A DNA stretch of 64,000 nt, taken from NCBI GenBank assembly GCA_032207245.1, contig CM063506.1, positions 21,822,944 to 21,886,943 of the forward strand, given 5' to 3'. Below, piece after piece: positions 51,551 to 63,488 of the stretch. The first letter of the stretch is position 1, and every line of letters starts with the position of its first letter. Under the pieces are notes generated by a model. The model was not told where the DNA came from and ran no database searches. It saw nothing but the letters and a program-made list of their open reading frames with translations. The DNA comes from Pardosa pseudoannulata (taxonomy: Eukaryota; Arthropoda; Arachnida; Araneae; Lycosidae). The position numbers and the translations under genes were made by a program.

Positions 51551-51849
51551 AAATTTTAGAGCTTTTGAAATACCCAGAAATCGCACGATGTGAGGTCATT
51601 ATTATTATTATTATCCATTATTAAGAACGTATATGATATCTTTCATATCCTTAGAAAAATATGTAACCAGCATTATCGGGAAGGCTGTCAGCTTGTGGTA
51701 GGAGACGTGAAATATGATTGCATTCAAAGACGGGTTACTCTAGCAAATCAGTATATATGTGCCAATCATTGACTACTTGTGTTTGGTTTGGCACTACGGT
51801 CTACTTTTTTGCAACACGAAGGCTAAAAAGACCGACACTTACTGCTTAA

Positions 51850-52690
51850 CTCTTTAAAGGTCACCAAAATAAATTCATCGGAATTTAGTGTAATTAATTT
51901 ATAAATGTTATCTGTGAACCTTGTAAATGTAAAATATATGATAAGTTTTCTTTACATTCCTTAGGAGGGTTTGCCTTAAAGGATACCTAAGAAGGGTTTG
52001 GTTTGGAGTGTTACGATCTACTCTTTTGCAAGACGAGGGTTAATGAGACCGGGACCTACTGCTTAAAGCCGATTCCGGATGACTACGAACATCTATGCCC
52101 CAGTGGGATTCGAACCCACGCACTCCGGTTCTGAAGGCCAGCACCCTAACCAATCGACCAACGTTAGGCAAGGAGGTTTTGAGGAGTTGTTTAACTGACT
52201 AATCCCTCCTCTTGTACAGCTTGAATATTATACTTTTAAAAAGTTTAACTATACTAGAAGAATAATAAATATTAATCCTTTAAATGATATAATAAATAAA
52301 TAGCTTAACAATTTATAAGTGAGGTTTCTATAGATACTTTTATTTGGGGTCATAAGAAGGATAAATTGAATTACTGACTTCTCAGGTACAACAAGTTTAA
52401 ATACATATATTTCAAAAGAAAAAATAAATTAAATGTAGAGCTATTATCTGCTGTAAATTTAAAATGTCAAAAACATAAAAAAAATCGAAAAATCATCCAT
52501 GTCTCTAAAAAGTTTTTTTTAATTGCAGAAGCTCTTGATTCTACATTATTGGCTTCCATACATCACAGATGTATGGGATTGGAGCTGTAAATAATTATGC
52601 AAAGATAAAATAAAGTACTCCAAAAAGTAAAGTTTAAAAGAAAGATGTTTAATAGGTGGTTTCGCTAAGAAACCACTTTCCGCTAAAGGG
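51850..52690. mobile_element. TTAA-type MITE, family 1, inside a SINE and carrying a SINE
   Basis: TTAA at 51846-51849 and 52691-52694; ends CTCTTTAAAG and CGCTAAAGGG (diverged TIR). Subterminal hairpin GTGGTTTCGCTAAGAAACCAC at 52655-52675. Same family as 15865-16421. Its extra length comes from a SINE at 51994-52169 and nearby sequence. Confidence 0.85.
51994..52169 (-). mobile_element. tRNA-derived SINE nested in the MITE (minus)
   Basis: Nearly complete: GGTTTGGTTTGGAGTG tail, CTACTGCTTAAAGCCG, a perfect B box (GGATTCGAACCCAC in reverse sense) and the start CCAACGTTAGGC. Flanks AAGAAGG / AAGGAGG may be a short target duplication. Confidence 0.85.
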
Positions 52691-52790
52691 TTAAAGCCGA
52701 TTCCGAATGACTACGAACATCCATGTCACAGTGAGATTCGAACCTATGAACTCTTGTACCGAAGATCAGTGCCCTCTTCATTCGACCATC

Positions 52791-53987
52791 GTTCTGCTGA
52801 CTACTTTTGTTAATAGAGACAATAACATTTATATTATTATTGTGATCAATAGTTAGTCGACATTAAAATTAGTCTTATTATTTATTACTTAGCCTAAGTA
52901 ATTAACCCTTTCAATGACTACAAGATGGTAAGTCCATCGTTCGGCTGACTACTTTTGTTAATAGAGAAAATAACATTTATATTATTATTGTGATCAATAG
53001 TTTCTCTACATTAAAATTAGTCTTATTATTTATTACTTAGCCTAAGTAATTAACCCTTTCAATCAAGACTACAAGATGGTAAGTCCATCGTTCGGCTGAC
53101 TACTTTTGTTAATAGAGACAATAACATTTATATTATTAATGTGATCAATATTTTCTCTATATTAAAATTAGTCTTATTATTTATTACTTAGCCTAAGTAA
53201 TTAACGTTTTCAATCAAGACTACAAGATGGTAAGTCCATCGTTCTGCTGACTACTTTTGTTAATAGAGACAATAACATTTATATTATTATTGTGATCAAT
53301 AGTTAGTCGACATTAAAATTAGTCTTATTATTTATTACTTAGCCTAAGTAATTAACCCTTTCAATCAAGACTACAAGATGGTAAGTCCATCGTTCGGCTG
53401 ACTACTTTTGTTAATAGAGACAATAACATTTATATTATTAATGTGATCAATATTTTCTCTATATTAAAATTAGTCTTATTATTTATTACTTAGCCTAAGT
53501 AATTAACGTTTTCAACCAAGACTACAAGATGGTAAGTCCATCGTTCGGCTGACTACTTTTGTTAATAGAGACAATATCATTTATATTATTAATGTGATCA
53601 ATATTTTCTCTATATTAAAATTAGTCTTATTATTTATTACTTAGCCTAAGTAATTAACGTTTTCAACCAAGACTACAAGATGGTAAGTCCATTGTTCTGC
53701 TGACTACTTTTGTTAATAGAGACAATAACATTTATATTATTATTGTGATCAATAGTTTCTCGATATTAAAATTAGTCTTATTATTTATTACTTAGCCTAA
53801 GTAATTAACGCTTTCAATCAAGACTACAAGATGGTAAGTCCATCGTTCGGCTGATTACTTTTGTTAATAGAGACAATAACATTTATATTATTATTGTGAT
53901 CAATAGTTTCTCGATATTAAAATTAGTCTTATTATTTATTACTTAGCCTAAGTAATTAATGCTTTCAATCAAGACAAGATGGTAAGT
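52791..53987. repeat. 151-base minisatellite, eight copies
   Basis: Units begin GTTC(G/T)GCTGACTACTTTTG at 52791, 52939, 53090, 53241, 53392, 53543, 53694 and 53845. The first is 148 and the rest 151 bases; the last is slightly short. Each unit contains CCATCGTTCGGC-like sequence, the 5' edge of the adjacent SINE, plus the SINE flank. Variants (GTTAGTCGACATT; ATTTTCTCTATATT; GTTTCTCGATATT) are interspersed, e.g. units 1 and 4 share one type and units 3, 5 and 6 another. Confidence 0.96.
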
Positions 53988-55086
53988 AATAACAAAATCT
54001 AATGCAGCCGAAAATTATTCTTAATTTTGAGGTAATATTACAAATGAATGTGTATTAATGTATTTAGCGAGCAGTTTGATAGCTAATATTTCAAAAGTTT
54101 CTGTTTTAACCTAAAATAACTAATACAATCTATCGTCGGCTGCCGACGGTAATAACCGTTTAGAGTTGATACCATTTATGAAGGTGAACGTAGGAGGTGA
54201 GAAGTGATTTCAAATTTTTATTTGTTTTTAGCAATGCAGAAGAAAATATCTGTGCAAACCTCCACGTGTTGAAAATGCTACGGATTCATGTAAAATATTA
54301 AAAAAATTGAAAATGGATACCCATTTTTTTATAAATGTGAATTATACGGTAAAATAAAAGCGATTTTTTTTCCGAAGAAGAATGAATGCACTTCTCGTAC
54401 AATACGGAAAAATTTTCAACACATAGGAAAATATATTTTAGTTTCTGTCGGTGTGTGATGAGGATTTTAATTATTTGAAAGTTTTTCACTATCACACCAG
54501 AAATCCACAAATTTTTCATCGAAAAAGGATCGTAAACTGAATCTATTGTTTTTCCAACCCGTACAGGTTTACGTACGCTAAGGTCCCGTGTCCCACGAGA
54601 TGAAGATACGCATGAATAACAATTTCGGGATGAAATCGAGTAAAAATCTAAATCTGAGAATAGAGCCCAAGCCTAAACAAACGAATCAAATTTGAGTGAA
54701 ACTGTTGTGGATGCTTAATTTCATCTTTGAGATATGAGCTTATGGATTCAAGAATTGCTAAAGGAACAAACACAACGATTCATTTTGTAAAGAGTCCTTG
54801 AAGGAAAAGATGTTTTGCAAACTGAAGGAGACAAGCGTCCTTCCAAATGGCAGAATTCAACTAAAATTTTTGTATTCATTTTTTTTCTCCTGGAAAAATC
54901 AGGCTAGACATACCTAATAATGAAATGAAATATTTTGTATTGTATTGTTTTACTTTTTTAAAGCATTTTTTGGTCGTAATCTTTATTTAAAAATCAAAAA
55001 TATTTTCCAGTTTGTTGTTTATAGTAGAATCGCTTTGCCTCTCGGTCAGTTTAACAGATATCGTGTTGGCCTTCTTCACTGGACGT
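53988..55086. other. No recognisable feature
   Basis: AT-rich; no supported gene or repeat. Confidence 0.4.
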
Positions 55087-55480
55087 TGTGGTGAGGCGAT
55101 TTAGATCATTCTAATTAATATAATTAATATAAATAAAACGGGAAGTGAAATGCTTGGGATCTAAATCTGACCTCATCACAGCTTTTGTAAAGGAGAGAGA
55201 GGACTTATAGGATTCTCGGGCGGGGTTCTGATCGCAGTCTCAGATTAGAATCTTGTCTCTGTTCATGACACTACATAAGAATGTACCTCTGTGGAATTAT
55301 TTATGAGTCACTAAAGGACAAAAAGTTAAAAGTTTGTGGAGCGGTTGGGAGAGCCCAATTTGAAGGAGTAAGGTTTTCCACATGTTTGCGGTTTAAAGGC
55401 GGGGAAAGGATAGCCAATGAATATGTACAGTTCTGCTGATTGAAACAAGAGAAATAAAGCAAGACAGAGACGAAAATAGT
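55087..55480 (-). repeat. Dispersed repeat with terminal hairpin, copy 2
   Basis: Inverted partner of 1975-2347. The hairpin is 55087-55180: TGTGGTGAGGCGATTTAGATC pairs with GATCTAAATCTGACCTCATCACA. The homology may extend to about 55560. Confidence 0.7.
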
Positions 55481-56072
55481 ATGAAAAAGAGAGAATATTA
55501 TTGGAAAAGAGAGTTCGGGGATCAAAGGAAGAGTTGGGTAAAAAACAAAAAGATAACGAGAAGTACTGTCTCACAGCGACCAGAAGTATTACGGTGCCAC
55601 AGTCTCACAGAATCACCCCAACTATTTAGAAGGCCCGAGACCCGTAGTTGGACTGAAGTCAGCATTGCCATCACACCAATCGAGAGTACACGCAAAGGTG
55701 TCTACATCCTTTCACCAACTCCAAGTCTGAAGAGCTCCCGACCAGCGTACAGCACTTGCACAGCCCTGCAGATGCACATACTTTTGCAGATCCACAAAGG
55801 TACTTGTTATAAAAATTTGAATTTGGAATTAGGTCCTCTCTATGCTTTTTTACGTAAATGTTTAGTATCTGATTAATTTTAAATTTTGGATAAGGTGGCA
55901 CATAATAGAAAAATTGGAAATGCCCTTTTTTGAGATTTCAATCAACTTTCTGTACATAGACATATAAATAGTATAACAATAAATTTTCTTATTTTTATTT
56001 AAAACTGTCAACTTTGTTATGTGTTTATATAAGTGTGTAATATTTATTTTAGCAACTTTTAATTAGCTTATT
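55481..56072. other. No confident gene
   Basis: A 131-residue frame (55481-55876) lies in the continuation of the repeat; no known motif. Confidence 0.3.
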
Positions 56073-56166
56073 AGCCGTTCGGAATCGGCTTTAAGCAGTA
56101 GGTCCCGGTCTCATTAGCCCTCGTGCGCAAAACAGTAGACCGTAGCGCTCCAAACCAAACCAAACC
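56073..56166 (+). mobile_element. SINE 3' half
   Basis: GCCGTTCGGAATCGGCTTTAAG, TAGGTCCCGGTCTCATTAGC, GTAGACCGTAGCGC and CCAAACCAAACCAAACC. The tRNA-like head is missing (5' truncation). Confidence 0.85.
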
Positions 56167-56726
56167 TCTCAGAAACTGGGGTTGAATTTAAAACTTTAAT
56201 AATCTACGCAATGTAATACAAATAAAATTAGTTTTAGACTAACTAAATAATAAGCATTATAAATTGATCACATGTAAAATACCTAATTTTAATGAGAGGT
56301 ACACGACAGAAGTCAGGGGTTCAAATAAAATATAATGATTGATTGTTTCATGTGTTGCAGTGGGTTGTTGGTCTGATATAGAATGTCAAATCGAAAGGTT
56401 TAATTAGGAGCTCTACGGTCCACTGTTTTGTTCACGAGTGACTCGAAAGGAAAGCAGGGCATTCCTGAAAACCATCCCTCATGTCGTTTGTGCTTAGTAA
56501 CAAATAATATATATCCTGGGCTTGTTTCATAGGATTCTCAATCATACTTCGGACTACGATTCGAAGGAAATATATGCTAAAGGTACATTAGTAAAATCAA
56601 TAACAGTATTATTTCAGTGGTAACAAATTATTCCAATTTCACTACTTTTCTTTATCAACTTATCTAAAACAGTGGAGCAGTGCCTATTGATGTATTTTTC
56701 ATACAATTGAGTAAACATTTAATGTA
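56167..56726. other. No recognisable feature
   Basis: AT-rich; nothing supported. Confidence 0.4.
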
Positions 56727-57015
56727 GCCTCCACACTATGGCCAATTGTTCCACACTTCCTGATGGTGACCTTGATGGATGGTTCACGAGTTGCATCCAC
56801 ATAGTGGGCCACTAAATGAGCAGAACGCGTGGATTTGTCCATAGAGTCTACTGCGCACTTTAGTTGTGCATCTGGTTGCCTTTGATCTTTGGAGAAAAAC
56901 CGCCTCCGAAGCCATCGTCCACCAAGGCTATTTTATCGTCTACCACCATCAACCACGATAAGCCATATCCCCTCCAGACGGTGGTAATGGCTTGCAGGGG
57001 GCCATAGTGTGGGCC
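56727..57015. mobile_element. Short inverted-repeat DNA element
   Basis: Ends GCCTCCACACTATGGCC and GGCCATAGTGTGGGCC are inverted repeats of about 16 bases. 289 bp, non-coding, GC-balanced. A diverged internal copy is at 47150-47268. Target duplication not resolved. Confidence 0.75.
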
Positions 57016-58218
57016 TTAAAAAAGTCTTAATCTTAGTAGTATTTTGTCGAGTTACAAAAGTTGTCGAAGGTGTAGTATCGTTATCTAAAGAAAATGGTTG
57101 CAAAAGCACTGAACAAATTTAAAAAACTGATTCATCATATGAACTACAATTTAAAATAATGGAAAATCGATACCCATTATTTTTATGAATATGAATATAA
57201 GGTAAAATAAAAGCAATTGGCTAATAAGTTGTGCACTAAAAGTATTTTTAATAAATTTTATTTGTCCTCACAAATAACTTAAAAATGATTTAATTTTTTA
57301 ATTAAAAAATGTTTTTTTTTTGTAGATTTCAGCATTTTATATGTTTTATGCACTAATATCATTTTTGTTTATGTTATAAATAGGAAAAAATGATGTATAT
57401 TTTAAAAATTGAGATTTAATGACGTTTGCCACCCATAACGAAATATTCTTTGTTTGTAGATTTGAGTATATTTTGTATCATAACACTATTTATGTTCACA
57501 TTAAGAATAAAGTTAAATACTAAATACATCAAAAATAAAAATTTAAGGTTCCTTATCTCCGAAATTTTAAATTAGTACTGATGTTACTTGCAGAAGAAGA
57601 TCTGATGTTTTCCGATATATTTAAGAATATTTACATGCTGCCGAAGTCATTAAGAACTGAAATTTAGATGCAAATATAATAATCTTCATACCTCCTTTTA
57701 ATATGCAAGTCATATGAGGAAGCAGCTTCAATAATTAACATCTTCAACGTTCAAAATATCAAATGAAAGATATTTTACCAGAAACATTTATTAGCCATTG
57801 TATAAATATTTTTTTTACATTTCAAAATTATATTAAGGAATTAGATATTAGTAAATACTGCCTCAGGTTGTGTAAAATATTTTGCATTTAACATTTTCAT
57901 TATTAACATTTAAATATGTTAGATGATATAAAATGTAGAGTATATGTTCTGTATAGATAATTTTAGTTCTGTGCAGATTTCAGACTGAAATTTCAAAGAT
58001 ATGATTTCATTTATTGACAATATTGTTGTATCATGAAGCCACTGTATTTAGAACGAAGAATACGCTTGTTAAAAATCGGATGTAGATACAACATGATTAC
58101 ATTTTAGACTTATTAAATTATACACATTTTCAAAATTTTCATTGTGGTTGCGTCATCAGAATAATATATGCATATTCCTTTAAAGGTGAAAAGTAAAGGT
58201 TGATTTTTCGTTCTATAA
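57016..58218. other. No recognisable feature
   Basis: AT-rich; 57100-57215 (CATTATTTTTATGAATATGAAT, GGTAAAATAAAAGC) echoes 54310-54362, so a diverged dispersed repeat is likely there. Confidence 0.35.
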
Positions 58219-58700
58219 TGTAACGTCACGGGATCCTAGGGTAACGTGTGGGTGTCGAAGTGGCTATGACACGACGTATAGCTTAAAACAATAACAACGT
58301 TTATTCTTGATTAAAATGGAGTAATGTACAAATTTTCCAAATGGAAATCGCAGGGCTCAGGTAAGCTGGTGCGGACTTAAAAATCCCAGTTTCAAGGCGA
58401 ACCTAAAAAAAAAACCTCCACAAGTTGAACTTTTGTTCGTTTTCCGCCCTGGGGACTCTCCGGCAAAAACTCGCACCACCTGACTTTACCTTTAGCCTCT
58501 TCCCATTGGCTTTTTTTCCTTGTCACCGTCCTGGTAGCCTCTGATTGGTTTCTTCGGTGGCGCTTTACAGTCTGACATTTCGGTGTGGCGTCCTTCCTTC
58601 CAATCACCTCGGACATCTCGAGGTGTGGTCGAAGCAAAAACCCTTTGTAGTATAGGGTTAAAAACGCATACAGAGAGTCGTTTTGCCCTGGGCTTTAACA
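58219..58700 (-). repeat. LTR-like dispersed repeat, minus copy
   Basis: Inverted partner of 27985-28511; on the minus strand it ends GTGACGTTACA with AATAAACGTT about 70 bases upstream. The 5' limit is approximate. Confidence 0.65.
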
Positions 58701-59073
58701 AACTCTCTTTGTGAAGCCAATGGGGTGTGAAGAAAACAATGGTGGTGCACAATTAGGTTTTATAATAGTCCTAAAATTCAAATTTTCAACTTTCTATATC
58801 TAATCCATTTTGAGCTACTTTCAGCAGCAAATAATGTACGTTATAGTGACATTTCTTTTTTTATAGATTGTCGATTGCATTCAAAGAGATAAATACACAA
58901 TTAGATATTACAACAGTTCTAAATATATTCAGATATTTTAATTAATTAAATAGTTTTTATGTACAAAAATTAAAATGTTATGTATATATAAAATCGGTGA
59001 TAGAAATCTAATGTATCTCTTGTAGATTCTATTTATACTTTAATAATTAGTCATACACTGACATGTTAAATGT
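58701..59073. other. No recognisable feature
   Basis: AT-rich interval between the repeat and the next SINE. Confidence 0.4.
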
Positions 59074-59086
59074 AATAGTTGTAAAG

Positions 59087-59259
59087 GTTTGGTTTGGAGT
59101 ACTAAGGTCTACTTTTTGCAACACGAGGGCTAATGAGACCGGGACTTACAGCTTAAAGCCGATTCCGAACGGCTACGAACATCCATGCCATAGTGGGATT
59201 CAAACCCATGAACTCCGGTACCGAAGGCCAGCACCCTAACCAATCGGCCATCGTTCGGC
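59087..59259 (-). mobile_element. tRNA-derived SINE, complete (minus)
   Basis: 173 bp with the whole family layout; the B box has one change (GGGTTTGAATCCC in reverse complement). Perfect 13-base target duplication AATAGTTGTAAAG at 59074-59086 and 59260-59272. Confidence 0.93.
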
Positions 59260-59660
59260 AATAGTTGTAAAGAAAATTGTGTTGTTAAACTGTAAACGAT
59301 CACTATAATTGTTTGTATATAAAGAAATACCTTAACACAGAAACAACTTTTTGTTTTTGTTGAATCAGTTACTTAAGCTTTACCAAATCGGTTTTTCTAT
59401 ACTATACTACTTATTCGCTTTTGAGTTTCTTCAATCTTGAATTGTTCCTTTTAAAGGTATGGTAGCTGTAGTTTTTTTCCCTACTTGTCTTTGGCCCTGA
59501 TGCCGAAAGAATTTATGTTTAGCAGTGAGCCAGAGTAACTTTTGTCCTAAATGTAATTTTGTACCTGATTGTGCATCGTGATGGTTTATATAATACAATT
59601 CTGTAACGATGAACTCTGATAAACCAAAATAAAAGTTCTGTAACAAAATTTGAAAAGTAT

Positions 59661-60680
59661 TGTTACGAATTTGTAAGTGAACCTTAAATTTAACATGGGA
59701 CTCTATGGGTATCTCGACTATATTGGCGAGATACCGGCTCGTTGGCGGCAGTTTTGGCAATCTACTTTTGTCGCCAAGTTTGTCGTCAAATATCGCCAAG
59801 TGTCGCCTAATGTTGCCAAGTGTGGCGATACGTGACAACTTCCGGTTCCGGTTTCTGGAATATTCCAGTAGTTTTCGGGCCTATATAAGGCAGGCTGAGT
59901 CCCAAACGAGAGAGTCGTTAAGTGGATTTCTCGGTTTACAGAGTACGCACGGTGTGTTGTATTTTCCAACTGATTACTAATAAATAATTGTTTCCGTGCT
60001 GTAGTCCTTAACCCCTTCCAGGTTCATTTTATTTCGGAATTATAGGTAAAAAAATGTTAATGTTTTATGCTTATTCTTATACCTACATTGCTTTTTAAGC
60101 ATAATAGCTTCATTTGGATACAAACTTTCCTAAAAATTAATGCAAAAATATCAATTTAAATAAATGAGTAATTTACATGCATAGTTGGCTTTCTGTACTG
60201 CAGAAATCATTACTTTGGAGTCAATTCACACTAACTATAAATATTAAGCTTAGAATACCTAGCTTTTATCTTGAATTAAATTTTATTTATATTCTATGCG
60301 TTTACATTAACGATTATGAAATTATTAATCAAAATTTGGTCGTGTATGATACAATGGAAAATACGGTACTGCACAGAGTTCAACATCGCAATCTGGACAA
60401 TAGAACCTTGTTTCTCTCCTTACCTTCTTACCCCTGCTGTCTCTCTTTGAGCAACAAATAATCTAGTAGCCAGAAAAGTAAACAAAAGTATTCGAAACAA
60501 TAAAAAACAGATGTGAAATAATTCGGAAAAGACTGATTGCAAATAAAATTTCACAGTGCCAGAGATACACTCGGGATGAGCCAGGATAGTACATTTCGCC
60601 TGCCCGAGTTCAGCTCGGGAAAAACCGGGAATGGGCTAAAGTCCATTCAATCCCCGAACCCAGCTTTGAAAATTGTAACA
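59661..60680 (+). mobile_element. Possible solo LTR
   Basis: Begins TGTTACGAATTTGTAAG and may end AAATTGTAACA, with GTAT on both sides (59657-59660 and 60681-60684). It holds a core promoter (next entry) and AATAAATAA at about 59979. The left end and promoter are convincing; the right end is a weak inference and the true LTR may be shorter and truncated. Words TTGGC/GCCAA recur between 59720 and 59830. Confidence 0.4.
59853..59888 (+). promoter_or_regulatory. Heat-shock-element-like triplet plus TATA box
   Basis: TTCTGGAATATTC (59853-59865) is a perfect nTTCnnGAAnnTTCn array, followed 16 bases later by TATATAA (59882-59888) within GGGCCTATATAAGGC. The spacing resembles insect heat-shock promoters. 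Activity is an inference. Confidence 0.55.
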
Positions 60681-60754
60681 GTATGTATAATTTGGTTGGT
60701 TGGTTGTTGTCGTACCAATTTAGCAGTCATATGACTTCTTATGGAAGATGGTTG

Positions 60755-60905
60755 CCACTGTCTCGAGAGGTTGGACTTCTAAGGGTTGGTTCTCGTAATT
60801 TAAAGTCAAGATGAATCAGAAGCTCCCTGTCTTGTCTTGCCTCTTCCAGAAGTACCATTTGGGAGGACATTGTGACAACGAACCTATTTTACGCACCCAG
60901 CTGCC
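60755..60905 (+). repeat. Dispersed repeat W, copy 3
   Basis: TGGGAGGACATTGTGACAACG then TATTTTACGCACCCAG match the end of the W copies at 19215 and 50085. The upstream part is diverged. Confidence 0.5.
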
Positions 60906-61974
60906 TTTAACACATTCACTGCCATGGAGGTTATCGGTGACCAGTACTTGACTTGGCTACAGCACCATCGGTGAGGGCCACCGGTGGCAGGCGACGCAGC
61001 AAATAATAAAAGTACATAATTATAGTAAACATTGATACTGATAATTTTTTCAATAATTCCATTGTTACTATAATGGTTTGAAAAAATTAATGCAATATAA
61101 AACATACAAAAACAATTTTATTAGTGCATGAAAAATATGCACTTTATCAGTGCATATTACGATGAGTAAGATTGAAACATTCAAGGCAAAGAAAAAGTGA
61201 ATCAAAGCAATCGAACAATATATTACCACTGTAAGCATACCCTCTTTCTTGTGCGCCATGTTAGCGTGGGACCTGCCAGCCTACTGTACTGGGACAGGTA
61301 TGTTCAACATACGGTCACTGGGATGCCTGTACTTAAAATAATTTTCTCCTTGAAGCTTGGACGGACAAAACAACATTTATTTACAACTTTTAAGAAAACA
61401 ATAAAAGTAAATCATATATCATATTTCTGAGTCTCAGAGCCTAACGACAATCACTACATGATAAAGTTCTCTCCTTTCAAAGTAGAGGGATGTGTGTCGG
61501 TCGCCGGCTCGAATCCAACTCTCACACCTGACTCCAACTGCCCTCTTGCAGATCTCTCCCTTCTTCGGGGGGGGGGGGATCTGGAAGCTTGAGCTCTACC
61601 GAAAAGGGCACATCCTCCTTCTCCGAGGCCCTGCAAAAACATCGGACGACACCGAAACATCCTTATCAGGCCCCCCTTTTGCCGGTCGGCTTCTTACTTC
61701 TCCTAAGAAATGCTGGGTGGAAGGAGCAAATAGAGCGATGCAGATGTCATCAAAACACACATTTTCGTGGGTGCAAATTCCTTACAACTATTTTTTTAGT
61801 CAAATTCTTTGCTCTAGTTCTTCCCAGCTGCTTTGAATGCTTAAAAATGAGAGTAATCACTTAGCAATCGAAGCACGATTGTTTGAAAAAAGAAAAAGGA
61901 CAATCGGAACAATTCCCTGCCACACCGTGGGAGTCACCGGTGACCCCCACCATGAAAACTGCTCAAGCATGATT
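60906..61974. other. No confident gene
   Basis: AT-rich to about 61440. 61480-61780 is GC-richer with a G-run (61567-61578) and overlapping frames on both strands without known motif; it may be the upstream part of repeat L. Confidence 0.3.
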
Positions 61975-62350
61975 TTATAAGTGGTTACCAGAGGAAAGAC
62001 GAGGGTGAACACTGCTGGCATCTGCTGCTTGCGGTATACATTTTTTTGGAGAGACACGAGAAAAGGGAAAAGCGTTGCCATATTTGCGAGACCGACACCT
62101 AATCCAGAGGAGTATTCCAGAGGAGTCTTCCGCTGTTTGCGAGAAGATATTTTGGAGCAACACGAGAAGAAAAGCGACGCCCTTTGTTTTGGGCCAACGC
62201 CGAGGCGAGAGGAGTCTTCGATATCTACAAATGATAAGTTGTATTCCAGCTGTATTCCTTAGGATTAATTCATGACATATTTGTCCATGTGTTTTTTAAT
62301 GAGTTTTAATTTCTTCTTTCTCAAACACTAAATCAACGTAACATTATTTT
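61975..62350 (+). repeat. LTR-like repeat L, copy 3
   Basis: GTGGTTACCAGAGGAAAGACG...TGCTGGCATCTG, then GAGTCTTCGATATCTACAAATGATAAG, TTGTCCATGTG, CTTTCTCAAACACTAAATC and ACGTAACATTATTTTTA. It is longer in the middle than L1/L2 and has its own internal repetition (CCAGAGGAGTATTCCAGAGGAGTC). Confidence 0.65.
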
Positions 62351-62460
62351 TATACTAGTGAAAATGGATTCAAGTACGGTCAAGATGGTTATTTCCGTTG
62401 AAATTTAAACACCGAAAGTTTTCTCAATTATAATACTTCTTTTACTTCGGAAAAGGAAAA
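62350..62460 (+). repeat. Dispersed repeat shared with 7562-7680
   Basis: AAAATGGATTCAAGTACGGTCAAGATGG, then GAAAGTTTTC and a CTTTTA run in the same order as at 7578. Directly abuts repeat L3. Confidence 0.5.
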
Positions 62461-63048
62461 AAAACATACTTTAACTAAGGTAAATTTTTTAATAAGTTTT
62501 TAGAACTCTTAAGATATACTACATATTTTTTTTTTAACCGTTCCCTGAAAACTGAATCAGTGGCTTCTGATTTTCTTTTACGGCGAAAACTTTACCTTGG
62601 AAGAAGATAAAATATTTAGTATAAATTGGGGAAATTTTTATTCAAGAAGAATGTCAAGCATATTTCTCGGAGAGCCACTTGAAAGGAAAAGATTTGCATG
62701 AAACCATTTCTTCAAACATTGATTAAAAAAATAATAAGGGAGTTTCAAGGTTGAAAAAATGAGATTTTCAAAGATTCGACATTTTAGTTTGTGAAGGATT
62801 TTGTGTGCATAATAGACCTCATTAAAAACTATACATGAATATCAACCGGAGAAAAAAAGAAAGTATAGAGATGATAGTTTTGCTCATGAAAAAGAATGTT
62901 TCCTAATTAGATGCTATAGATTCAAACTTTGCTCTAAATATTTGGTATGTTATGCAGTCAAGAAATATAATACTACCCAGTTACGTTTCTAAGTTGCCCC
63001 TATTTCGAGTAATTATGCTCACATATTGCGTAAATTTCTTTGAATTGT
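62461..63048. other. No recognisable feature
   Basis: AT-rich; nothing supported. Confidence 0.4.
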
Positions 63049-63488
63049 GAATTTTTAGAAAGTTTCATAAACACTTGAATTTGTAATGAAGCTTTCTAGC
63101 GCATTGAATTGGGGTTTTTAAATTTAAGGAACACAACATCCTACTTTTGAAACCTCTACTGAAAGATTGGGGGACGTTTAGACATATTTCAGAATATAAA
63201 ATACGACTTAAACTCCTAAAATTAACTAAATGCCGATAATTAAGTTGTTGAAAAGATGAAAATAAAATGAATTTTTAGAAAGTTTCATAAACACTTGAAT
63301 TTGTAATGAGGCTTTCTAGCCCATTGAATTGGGGTTTTTAAATTTAATGAACACAACATCCTACGTTTGAAATCTCTACTGAAAGATTGGGGGACGTTTA
63401 GACATGTTTCAGAATATAAAATACGACTTAAACTCCTAAAATTAACTAAATGCCGATAATTAAGTTGTTGAAAAGATGAAAATAAAAT
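63049..63488. repeat. Tandem duplication, 220-base unit
   Basis: 63049-63268 and 63269-63488 are direct copies (GAATTTTTAGAAAG... to ...GATGAAAATAAAAT) with only a handful of substitutions; a recent duplication. Confidence 0.95.

Larger units (their letters stand above)
51781..52797 (-). mobile_element. tRNA-derived SINE split by a TTAA MITE (minus)
   Basis: Tail half 51781-51849 (GTTTGGTTTGGCACTACGG to CTTACTGCTTAA) and head half 52691-52797 (TTAAAGCCGATTCC to CCATCGTTCTGC) rejoin at TTAA. TGACTACTTGT (51770-51780) and TGACTACTTTTGT (52798-52810) look like its target duplication with a small change. Confidence 0.87.

Noticed and set aside
52791..53987. CRISPR array
   Set aside because: Units are 151 bases with no spacer/repeat alternation in a eukaryotic SINE context; a minisatellite.
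60909..60930. TTAACACATTCACTGCC as another TTAA MITE end
   Set aside because: No complementary end within several kb.
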